Assembly (NCBI RefSeq): GCF_050596425.1
Contig: NZ_CP192292.1
Span: 4,216,001 to 4,280,000 of the forward strand
DNA from: G963665925 sp050596425
GTDB taxonomy: Bacteria > Bacillota > Clostridia > Peptostreptococcales > Acidaminobacteraceae
Direction of reading: 5' to 3'
DNA: 64,000 bases
The position numbers and the translations under genes were made by a program. The notes under the pieces were generated by a model. That model saw nothing but the letters and a program-made list of their open reading frames with translations, was not told the DNA's origin and ran no database searches. Below, in pieces: positions 25,521 to 33,178 of this stretch (positions within the stretch are counted from its first letter, which is position 1; the number at the start of each line of letters is the position of its first letter).

Positions 25521-26318
25521 TCAATAGTACATTTTCTTAATCCGATAAAACTCATCTTCGTTATCTTGATAATCACGTCTTATTCTTTCAATTATTTCGT
25601 TATTTAGACTCCGCTGCTCTATGGAACCATTAATTTCTGCAATCTCTTTATGATGATTCAAAAATTGTATTACCTCATGAAGTTCTACTAGATTATTCTC
25701 ACTAATCCTCAACATACTATACAGTTTCGATAGCATGACATAATCATCAGGCGTATCCATTGTTAATCGATAATCCGCTTTAAATATTTCTGGTATCTCA
25801 AGATCAATATTGTTGTAGTACCCACTCTGAAATATCGGTCCCCATATTTCAGTGTCATGTAACTTCTTAAACTCACATGCCGTTTGCAAGGCTTCTCTTT
25901 TTAATGCATATATACCTGTACCTAATACCGGATCTTTAAACTTGAAAAAATCGCCACTTGGATTTTCTTTAATCTCTGACACCATAATATCGATCATGTT
26001 CATTGAAAACAAAGTGTTATCTGGTGTGATATTAACAATATAATCTAAATCAAAATAAACTGCGGTATCTTTTAGTCTCTTCAAAACATCATCAGGGTCC
26101 CCCTGAAAATATCGAATATTATTATCTATACAAATCTTAGTAATTGGCTCGTCAATATTCAAATAACTGGTGGAAACAATAACTTCATCGATTGATTTAG
26201 ATGCTTTTGCCCTCAAGATTGCCCATTCTAAAGCTGAACGACCAGATAAGTTGAGCATTATTTTTTTCTTTAATCTTGATGATTTCAAACGCGAAGGTAT
26301 TACAAATCCAATTTTCAT
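25521..26318 (-). CDS. SpsF-like cytidylyltransferase-fold protein
   Basis: Nucleotidyltransferase-like protein of 265 residues, resembling the acylneuraminate cytidylyltransferase/SpsF group. Visible: MKIGFVIPSRLKSSRLKKKI (degenerate nucleotide loop), DEVIVSTSYLNIDEPI, a YFQGDPDDVLKRL segment typical of SpsF, and ADYRLTMDTPDDYVML. The typical PARGGSK is altered to PSRLKSSRLKKK, which fits SpsF rather than NeuA. I start it at the ATG at 26318, preceded by AGAGGAGAGACCG. It pairs with the divergent NeuB next door and suggests a second, related sugar product. Confidence 0.85.
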   Translation of the reverse strand: MKIGFVIPSRLKSSRLKKKIMLNLSGRSALEWAILRAKASKSIDEVIVSTSYLNIDEPITKICIDNNIRYFQGDPDDVLKRLKDTAVYFDLDYIVNITPDNTLFSMNMIDIMVSEIKENPSGDFFKFKDPVLGTGIYALKREALQTACEFKKLHDTEIWGPIFQSGYYNNIDLEIPEIFKADYRLTMDTPDDYVMLSKLYSMLRISENNLVELHEVIQFLNHHKEIAEINGSIEQRSLNNEIIERIRRDYQDNEDEFYRIKKMYY

Positions 26319-26384
26319 CGGTCTCTCCTCTACTTGAACGTTTTGCTTATTCAAATACTTTTAAAGTACTTCTTAAAATACTTA

Positions 26385-27551
26385 TCAGTAACTACTGTAA
26401 AAATCATGTAAAACTGATACAACTCTTTTCACATCATCCCTATTTAAATTCGAACTACATGGAATATTGACAATATGGTCATGGCACTCAGCAGCTTTCT
26501 CAATTTTATATGTTTGATTTTGTAAGTATGGAATCTGTTCAGATATTAATCCCCAAATCGGTCTTGTCTGTATTCCATTATCTTGAAAATACTTTATCAA
26601 ATGATCCCTATTATTATCATCTAGATATAAAGAATAGAACCAATAATTCGGCCTTACATCTTGTCTAAATGGTAATATTCTAGAACCTTTAATTTGCTTA
26701 ATTTCTTTGCAGTAAGTTTCATAATTACTCTTTTTTATTTCAATAAAGCTTTCTAACTGCTCTAACTGAGCCACTCCCAGAGCGGCTTGGAGATTAGTCA
26801 TTCTATAATTGTACCCAATCTCATCATGTGTATAATACAATGGATCACTTTTAGCCTGCGTTGTCAGGTGCTTTGCTCTCTTTAAGAAATCCGAATGATT
26901 AGAAACAATCATTCCACCACCTCCAGTGGTGATAATTTTATTTCCATTAAATGAGTAAACCCCTATATCTCCTAATGTTCCAGCAAACATCCCATGGTAT
27001 TTTCCTGAGGTGTAATATGTCCCTAAAGCTTCTGTAGCATCTTCAATTACAGTAATATTATATTTCTTGCAAATTTCAATTATGCTTTCCATATCTGCCA
27101 TATTTCCAAAAACATGGACAACTATCAACGCTTTCACATGCTTTCCCGTACTTTTATTTCTCAATTTCCCATCAATCAGATCACATTCATACTTACAGAA
27201 ATCTCTTAATTTATCAGGGTCCACAGTTAAACTATCATCACAATCAATAAAAATGGGTTCTGCATTAACATATTTAACCGGGTTCACTGCAGCAATAAAA
27301 GTAAGCGTAGGCACAATAACTTCATCATTTTCACCTACACCAGCTAATATCAATGCTGTATGGAGTCCTGCTGTCCCACTCTGACATGCAACTGCGCCTT
27401 GAGAGCCAACATAATTGGCTATTTTCTCTTCAAATTCTTCTATATAAGCGCCACCCGATGAAACCCACTCCGAACTGACCGCTTCTTTAACATAGTTCCA
27501 TTCATTGCCAACAAAAGATGGCACTGATAAAGGTATAAATTTTGAACTCAT
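26385..27551 (-). CDS. legC: LegC-like PLP-dependent sugar aminotransferase
   Basis: DegT/DnrJ/EryC1 family aminotransferase of 388 residues that places an amino group on a 4-keto sugar nucleotide. Seen: AVACQSGTAGLHTALILAG, VIEDATEALG (cofactor-binding Asp) and the internal aldimine Lys in YSFNGNKIITTGGGGM. The GYNYRMTNLQAALGVAQLEQ stretch is typical of the class. ATG (27551) follows AAGGTTGGTGGCT. It comes 14 bases after the legB-like gene, so the pair probably makes the 4-amino-4,6-dideoxy sugar nucleotide for legionaminic acid. Confidence 0.92.
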   Translation of the reverse strand: MSSKFIPLSVPSFVGNEWNYVKEAVSSEWVSSGGAYIEEFEEKIANYVGSQGAVACQSGTAGLHTALILAGVGENDEVIVPTLTFIAAVNPVKYVNAEPIFIDCDDSLTVDPDKLRDFCKYECDLIDGKLRNKSTGKHVKALIVVHVFGNMADMESIIEICKKYNITVIEDATEALGTYYTSGKYHGMFAGTLGDIGVYSFNGNKIITTGGGGMIVSNHSDFLKRAKHLTTQAKSDPLYYTHDEIGYNYRMTNLQAALGVAQLEQLESFIEIKKSNYETYCKEIKQIKGSRILPFRQDVRPNYWFYSLYLDDNNRDHLIKYFQDNGIQTRPIWGLISEQIPYLQNQTYKIEKAAECHDHIVNIPCSSNLNRDDVKRVVSVLHDFYSSY

Positions 27552-27565
27552 AGCCACCAACCTTA

Positions 27566-28546
27566 CTAAATATTATATATATCTGTTTTATACCGACTCA
27601 AATTGCCTTTTAGAAAATCAATCGTTTCTTCTAAGCCTTCAGACAGGTTGTAATTTGGCTCCCAGTCTGTAAGTTTTAATATTTTTTTATTGCAACCAAG
27701 CAATCTATTCACTTCACTTTTTTGGGGTCTAATTCTTTCCATGTCCTGAACGATTTTTGCACTTGGATTAATTTGTCTAATTAGTTCATCAGCAAGAGCT
27801 CCCATAGAAATTTCTTTCCCAGTTGCAATGTTAATTTCTTCTCCAATGGTTTTGCTTGATTCAGCAATCTTTATAAAGCCTCTTGCAGTATCTTTTACAT
27901 AATTAAAATCTCTAGTCGGTGTCAAAGACCCTAATTTTATTTCTTTTTTTCCTGCTAGTAGTTGAGTAATAATTGTTGGTATAATAGCCCTTGCTGATTG
28001 TCTAGGACCATATGTATTAAAAGGGCGTACTATAGAAACTGGTAACTCGAAGCTCCTAAAGAATGATTCAGCAAGTCTATCGGCACCGATCTTTGTAGCC
28101 GAATAGGGGGACTGGCCTTGGAAAGGATGAAGCTCATCGATCGGTACATATTGTGCTGTCCCGTATACTTCTGAAGTAGATGTTACTAGAATTCTATCTA
28201 ACTCTAAGTCTCTTGCAGCTTGTAACACATTTAATGTTCCTTTAATATTAGTATCTACATATGAATCTGGTGAATGATAACTAAACGGAATCCCTATAAG
28301 AGCTGCTAAGTGATACGCTTCTGAAACGCCTTTACAAGCTTCTCTTACACCATTTGGATCCCTGACATCCCCTGAGAAAACCTCTACGTTTTTCATAATA
28401 TCTTTTGGCAACGTATCAAGCCACCCCCAAGAGTTAAATGAATTGTAATACACAAATGCCTTTACAGTATTTCCATTTTTAACAAGCTCTTCGACAAGAT
28501 GACTTCCAATGAAACCATCTGCTCCTGTAACTAATATTTTCTTCAT
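27566..28546 (-). CDS. legB: LegB-like nucleotide-sugar 4,6-dehydratase
   Basis: Extended short-chain dehydrogenase of 326 residues. It resembles the GDP-N-acetylglucosamine 4,6-dehydratase of the Campylobacter legionaminic acid route. NAD-binding motif GADGFIGSHLVEEL, active-site TSTSEVYG and catalytic SPYSATKIGAD, then FNTYGPRQSARAIIPT. GGAGTGAATT precedes ATG. It is followed by legC and preceded by a ptmE-like transferase, which fits a GDP-linked intermediate. A UDP-linked substrate is the main alternative. Confidence 0.9.
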   Translation of the reverse strand: MKKILVTGADGFIGSHLVEELVKNGNTVKAFVYYNSFNSWGWLDTLPKDIMKNVEVFSGDVRDPNGVREACKGVSEAYHLAALIGIPFSYHSPDSYVDTNIKGTLNVLQAARDLELDRILVTSTSEVYGTAQYVPIDELHPFQGQSPYSATKIGADRLAESFFRSFELPVSIVRPFNTYGPRQSARAIIPTIITQLLAGKKEIKLGSLTPTRDFNYVKDTARGFIKIAESSKTIGEEINIATGKEISMGALADELIRQINPSAKIVQDMERIRPQKSEVNRLLGCNKKILKLTDWEPNYNLSEGLEETIDFLKGNLSRYKTDIYNI

Positions 28547-28613
28547 AATTCACTCCATAACATATGTTTTTTTTATGCAAACTGATATTAAGCAAGTTTT
28601 ACTTGTACAACAA

Positions 28614-28650
28614 AATCCGATATTGAATCTATATCATTCAATATCGGATT
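28614..28650 (-). terminator. Hairpin terminator inside the glycosylation gene run
   Basis: Perfect 15-base arms AATCCGATATTGAAT / ATTCAATATCGGATT with a 7-base loop. On the minus strand it is followed by TTGTTGTAC after GGATT. It lies between the ptmE-like gene and legB, so it may reduce downstream transcription or protect a processed end. Confidence 0.65.
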
Positions 28651-28657
28651 GGATCTT

Positions 28658-29713
28658 CTATGACTCACTATTGAAATATATGTCATACTCATCATTAGCT
28701 TTGTAGTAATCATTCATATGACCAATATCCATCCAGTAATCTTCAATAAGGTAGGCGCCTACTTTCATATCATTTTCTAAAAGAAGATTCACAAGCTCCG
28801 TTATCTCAAAATATTCATCATGAGGTATAAAGTCTATCACTTCAGGATTAAGACAATACACGCCACCATTTATCATATAATCAACATTAGGTTTTTCTTG
28901 TAACTTTTTCACTTGATGGTTATCCACGTCAACAACACCATAAGGAATTTGATAACTCTGCTTTCTTATACCTATTGTGATCGCAAACTCGTTCTTCAAA
29001 TGAAAATCCATCATTTCTTTTACGTTCAGATTGGTTAAAACATCACCATTGATCACGAAAAAAGGTTCGTTGACATAGTCTTTTGCCAAGCCGATCCCTC
29101 CTCCAGTTCCTAATCTTTTCTCTTCACGTAAATACTCAATTTTAACACCATGAATAATACCATCTTGAAAATAATTTTCAATAATATTTGCCTTATGATT
29201 CACCGAAATTAAAAACTCAAGAAATCCTTTTTCCTTGAAATTATGAATAATGTGCTGAAGTATTGGTGCATCACCAACTTTTAACATTGGTTTAGGGATT
29301 TCTTCTGTAAGATTTTTCAATCTTGATCCCAGTCCACCAGCCATGATGACCACTTTATTTTCTTTTCCTTTTGGTAAAAGAATGTCTCTAATTCCAACTA
29401 AATCAACAACTACATGATCTCTATTAACAATTGGTATATCTTTTACAGCTTTTTTTATTAGAATTTCCTCAATCTGGTCTTTACTCATTCCAACAATTCC
29501 ATATATTGGATCGCTTTCGTATATTTCAGTGATTTCATCCTCTAACGAATACCCCTTAACTAAAGCTCTTCTGATATCACCATCAGTCAAAATCCCTATC
29601 ATTTTTTTATCATCATCTACAACGATAACAGTTCCTCTAAGACCAATATTAATTTGAATAAGTGCATCCCGAATTGTGGCGTTCTTATTTAAAAATAAAA
29701 GTTCTACATCCAT
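28658..29713 (-). CDS. ptmE: CBS-domain nucleotidyltransferase (PtmE-like)
   Basis: Sugar-phosphate nucleotidyltransferase of 351 residues with a pair of N-terminal CBS domains (about 1-115, VIVVDDDKKMIGILTDGDIRRAL). The catalytic domain follows: VIMAGGLGSRLKNLTEEIPK, KPMLKVGDAPILQHII and INGDVLTNL. In Campylobacter the PtmE relative makes GDP-glucosamine for legionaminic acid. The same architecture occurs in other flagellar or polysaccharide clusters. CBS domains suggest control by an adenine nucleotide. AAGGAAGGTTTGTC precedes ATG. It is the fourth gene after the flagellin pair. Confidence 0.9.
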   Translation of the reverse strand: MDVELLFLNKNATIRDALIQINIGLRGTVIVVDDDKKMIGILTDGDIRRALVKGYSLEDEITEIYESDPIYGIVGMSKDQIEEILIKKAVKDIPIVNRDHVVVDLVGIRDILLPKGKENKVVIMAGGLGSRLKNLTEEIPKPMLKVGDAPILQHIIHNFKEKGFLEFLISVNHKANIIENYFQDGIIHGVKIEYLREEKRLGTGGGIGLAKDYVNEPFFVINGDVLTNLNVKEMMDFHLKNEFAITIGIRKQSYQIPYGVVDVDNHQVKKLQEKPNVDYMINGGVYCLNPEVIDFIPHDEYFEITELVNLLLENDMKVGAYLIEDYWMDIGHMNDYYKANDEYDIYFNSES

Positions 29714-29734
29714 GACAAACCTTCCTTTAATTCA

Positions 29735-30733
29735 TTAAACAGTCCCACTCTCTTTTCTATTTGGTAAATCGCACTTTGAGCACATAGCAACTTCATTGTA
29801 TTTACCACAACTATGCTTGGCTCTTATTTCCATATACTTTTCATTTCTCCATATTTCTTTAATTGAATTTTGATGAATATTGCCCACAACATATTCTCTC
29901 GTATTATCAACACAACACACTATAACTTCACCATCAGCTGCGATAAACATTCGTTGCCATAATTGACTACAAGCGAAATTGTAATTATACTCTTTCTGTG
30001 TTTCACGCATAGGTTCTCTAAACTCAACATATGCAACCACATCGACTATATCTTTAAACATTTCTACATACTCTTCAAATTCATCTGAATTTTCTTCCAT
30101 AAGCACCATCGACATTCTAGTCAGAGGTGTAGTCCTTCCCATTTCGTTTCTTAATTCCACAAAACGCTTAATATTATTATAAACTTCATCAAACTTTGCA
30201 CCAATCCTTATAGACTCATATTTTTCTTTGTTAGGTGAATCAAAAGAGAAAAATATTTTGTCAATACCTGCTTCGATCAACTCAACAGAAATATTTTCGT
30301 TCAGCAAAGTTCCATTCGTGTTAAACATAACATCAACTAAGCCTTTTTCTTTGGCGTATCTGACCATCTCCACAATGTCTGGATGAACCATTGGTTCTCC
30401 TAACCAGTTCAGCTTTATTGAATATACCCCTATTTCTGCAGCTTCATCAATTATTTTCTTGTACACATCTAGTGGCATTGTTTCTACACTTAAATTCGTC
30501 TCCCCACTCTCTAACATCACCGTTCGTGGACACATTGGACACTTTAGATTACATGCACTTGTAGGTTCAATATCTAGGTGAAGAGGGGCTTCCTCTAACT
30601 TAAACTCCAATGGATTATTTGACCATTTTTTCCGGTATTCTTTATATCTAGGGCTTTTATTTTTTTCCCATTGCTTTGCCACATCATTGTTTACTTCATG
30701 ATATGTTGGATTTACTGGAATAGTAAACTTCAC
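29735..30733 (-). CDS. Radical SAM/SPASM protein in flagellar glycosylation run
   Basis: Radical S-adenosylmethionine enzyme of 332 residues. The iron-sulfur motif CNLKCPMCPRT near residue 61 binds the catalytic cluster. The C-terminal part has Cys residues in a SPASM-like arrangement (QLWQRMFIAADGEVIVCCVD, then CGKYNEVAMCSKCDLP), likely holding an auxiliary cluster. GTG start after AAAGGAGGAATTGAA. It lies 13 bases after the Maf-like gene and before ptmE. It could modify a sugar (for example a dehydrogenation or epimerisation) or a flagellar protein. The substrate is not visible from sequence. Confidence 0.9.
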   Translation of the reverse strand: MKFTIPVNPTYHEVNNDVAKQWEKNKSPRYKEYRKKWSNNPLEFKLEEAPLHLDIEPTSACNLKCPMCPRTVMLESGETNLSVETMPLDVYKKIIDEAAEIGVYSIKLNWLGEPMVHPDIVEMVRYAKEKGLVDVMFNTNGTLLNENISVELIEAGIDKIFFSFDSPNKEKYESIRIGAKFDEVYNNIKRFVELRNEMGRTTPLTRMSMVLMEENSDEFEEYVEMFKDIVDVVAYVEFREPMRETQKEYNYNFACSQLWQRMFIAADGEVIVCCVDNTREYVVGNIHQNSIKEIWRNEKYMEIRAKHSCGKYNEVAMCSKCDLPNRKESGTV

Positions 30734-30746
30734 TTCAATTCCTCCT

Positions 30747-32579
30747 TTAAGACTTACTGTCTATTATATAATTGCCAACCTGAGTCTGAATTTTCTCATA
30801 TATTGGCTTCGCTTTTTTCATATCTTTTTCACATTCAAACAGGAATTTCCCAAGTGTGTTTACGATATTTTCTGCTTTTTTCATAGGATTTTTTTCATGC
30901 TTATTTTCTTCTACATCTAATAAAAATAAGTCATAATAAAGTCTATTCATCGGCATAATAAATCGATTAAAATATACATTCTTTCTCACAACACCGAACA
31001 ACTCACTTAATTTAGTGTACATCGTTTCAGCTTGTTTGAAGTTCCCATTAATGGCTAAACTTTTCACTTTGCGAACGATATCTTTTATTTTGGTCAACTC
31101 AGTGGTAATGTTTTGATAATCATTTTGCATTTTTTTCATTTGGTTTTCCATAAAATCAACATCATAATTGATGCTCTTTGATTCATACCAGGTATCATCT
31201 GCAAAAGATTCTAGCAGATCATCTTTCATCAGTTCATCTAAATGCTTGAATGAGGTCCCTTTAATCATAGCACCATTTCTAGTTGTATTTATGAACTCAA
31301 CATTGCTAAATTTTTCTATAAAATGTTCCATAGTTACACGCATATCATTGAATTTTTTTTCAGTTTCTACTGTGCCACCATATACGTCTGGAACTTCGAG
31401 TTTACCTCTTGCTACCACGTTTCCTACATAACCATCAGAGATTGCTTTGCCTTTTGAATATGCAAAGTTTTGTCCCACTAGTATTACTCTCTTGAATCCA
31501 AGTAGTACTAATAATTGCAGAGTGATTACTGCAATATTAGGCGCATCCATTACATATCTCATGCTCTCGTCCTTTGATTTTAAATAATATGGTGCCGTAG
31601 TATCTTGACTTGTAATCATATGCAGTTTAGGACCTTTAAAATATGACAACGTTTCATGACCAATGGTACTACCAAAAACCAAAGGAAACTTTTCACTTTC
31701 CTCGCCTATTACTTTGAATATTTTAGTATTATGAATAGTAGGGTCATAACTAGTAAAAGCGTGAGGGTAAATACCATTCTTTAATAATGTTGAAATTGAC
31801 CAACCCGCTGAAAAAATATAGGCTGATTTGTTTTCTTTAATTTCTTTCAAATTCTCTATTTCAAAATCTAAAGAAGGTCCCGCAGCAACAAGTATTGCCG
31901 TTTTATCCTTAAAGTTATATTGATCATTCAAAAGTATATTTTGAGTCTGTAAAACCGCACTAAAATTGTGCATACCGTTCATGACCCATCTCTTTTGAAA
32001 TGCATAATTTGTTCTTACATATCCTTTTTTCCCAGCAATTACTTTTGAAAATGTTTCTTTGTAATCCTTATAAATATCACTATATAACTTTTTATGAATA
32101 GGTAATTCAACAACCAAAAGATTGTGTTGGATTTTTTTTAGAATGTCTGAGAAAAATTCATTTCTCTTCTTAATATCATTTCCAATAAAAATACCTTCGA
32201 TATTTTTTACAGGTAGCTCGTTTGTCTTACAATATAGTGAAAAGAGATCCTCAATCGGTTCAAAAATAAAAATCTTTTTTTCTGGGTATTTCTCAACGAA
32301 CGCATTGATATGATACCCCAGACCAGTCCCATAAAAAATAACATAATCATAATCATTAATGTTTGTATATTGACTTATAATAACTTCACTCTCATAAGAC
32401 GGGTCATATGCACTCGCCAAATGATATTCTTGTCCATTACTCTGTATTGTAGCTGTCATCTGATCATTTTTCGCAGGAAAACAACTTATCAAGTCGCTGG
32501 TATCAATATCTATATTAGCAATTTTTTTATATTCACTCATATATTGATTTCTTAAAAAATTGATATTATCAATTCTCAT
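30747..32579 (-). CDS. Motility accessory factor (Maf)-like flagellin glycosyltransferase
   Basis: DUF115/MptE-like protein of 610 residues, the Maf family that transfers nonulosonic acids to flagellin. Central motif: KTAILVAAGPSLDFEIENLK, then FSAGWSISTLLKNGIYPHAF and GFKRVILVGQNFAYSKGKAI. The N-terminal 200 residues contain YVIFYGTGLGYHINAFVEKY; the C-terminal 150 are helical. I use the ATG at 32579 with AAGAGGTGTAGAC. It overlaps the preceding gene by 11 bases. Its place directly after the flagellin genes and before the sugar genes supports the role. Confidence 0.88.
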   Translation of the reverse strand: MRIDNINFLRNQYMSEYKKIANIDIDTSDLISCFPAKNDQMTATIQSNGQEYHLASAYDPSYESEVIISQYTNINDYDYVIFYGTGLGYHINAFVEKYPEKKIFIFEPIEDLFSLYCKTNELPVKNIEGIFIGNDIKKRNEFFSDILKKIQHNLLVVELPIHKKLYSDIYKDYKETFSKVIAGKKGYVRTNYAFQKRWVMNGMHNFSAVLQTQNILLNDQYNFKDKTAILVAAGPSLDFEIENLKEIKENKSAYIFSAGWSISTLLKNGIYPHAFTSYDPTIHNTKIFKVIGEESEKFPLVFGSTIGHETLSYFKGPKLHMITSQDTTAPYYLKSKDESMRYVMDAPNIAVITLQLLVLLGFKRVILVGQNFAYSKGKAISDGYVGNVVARGKLEVPDVYGGTVETEKKFNDMRVTMEHFIEKFSNVEFINTTRNGAMIKGTSFKHLDELMKDDLLESFADDTWYESKSINYDVDFMENQMKKMQNDYQNITTELTKIKDIVRKVKSLAINGNFKQAETMYTKLSELFGVVRKNVYFNRFIMPMNRLYYDLFLLDVEENKHEKNPMKKAENIVNTLGKFLFECEKDMKKAKPIYEKIQTQVGNYIIDSKS

Positions 32580-33099
32580 GTCTACACCTCTTGTTCGGTA
32601 AAATATCAGCAATAATATCTCTAATGTCATTAATAAGTGGATAGTACTCCCACTTTATTACATCCGCCATTAAGATTTCATCTTTACGTTCCATTGCAGT
32701 CTGCATTTGGATCAATATTTGATTCACTTTAATAAGTGTATTTCCGACCTTGGCCCATTCATTATTATAATTTTCTGGTACGACTGTAGATGTGTTATTA
32801 TACTTTTCATGAATCTGTCCAATCGTGTCAATCAAAAGAACAAAGTCATTCCAAATCTCAGTATTTATATTCTGATAGAATCCAATATATGATTTTTTTA
32901 TACTAGGTAATATTTCGTTAATTAGATCATTAAATTCTGTTAAGCTCTCATAAAACTTAGATTTACTATCATCAATTTTTATGTTAATCGCATCGATCAT
33001 ATCATAATTTTCGCACAAGTATTCCTTAATAAAATCTATTTCAGACTTCTTATCAAGCATTGTCATCTCGACTTTTTTATCATCTATATATAGTTTCAT
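32569..33099 (-). CDS. Unknown protein coupled to Maf gene
   Basis: Unrecognised 176-residue soluble, mostly helical protein rich in Ile, Asp and Lys (IDFIKEYLCENYDMIDAINI, FNDLINEILPSIKKSYIGFY). A run of seven G directly before the ATG at 33099 serves as ribosome site, and an ATG four codons earlier is possible. Its stop overlaps the Maf start by 11 bases, so the two are translationally coupled. It follows the first flagellin by 79 bases, beyond a terminator. It may be a chaperone or partner of Maf or flagellin. There is no motif to decide. Confidence 0.7.
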   Translation of the reverse strand: MKLYIDDKKVEMTMLDKKSEIDFIKEYLCENYDMIDAINIKIDDSKSKFYESLTEFNDLINEILPSIKKSYIGFYQNINTEIWNDFVLLIDTIGQIHEKYNNTSTVVPENYNNEWAKVGNTLIKVNQILIQMQTAMERKDEILMADVIKWEYYPLINDIRDIIADILPNKRCRHEN

Positions 33100-33140
33100 A
33101 TTCCCCCCCATATCCTTTTAGCTATAGACAGTTATGAAAA

Positions 33141-33169
33141 GAGAGTTAGAGAGAATCTCTCTAACTCTC
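33141..33169 (-). terminator. Terminator of downstream flagellin gene
   Basis: Perfect 14-base arms GAGAGTTAGAGAGA / TCTCTCTAACTCTC, followed on the minus strand by TTTTCATAAC, ten bases after the flagellin stop. The short U tract may let some transcripts read into the glycosylation genes. Confidence 0.8.
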
Positions 33170-33178
33170 AATAAATTC

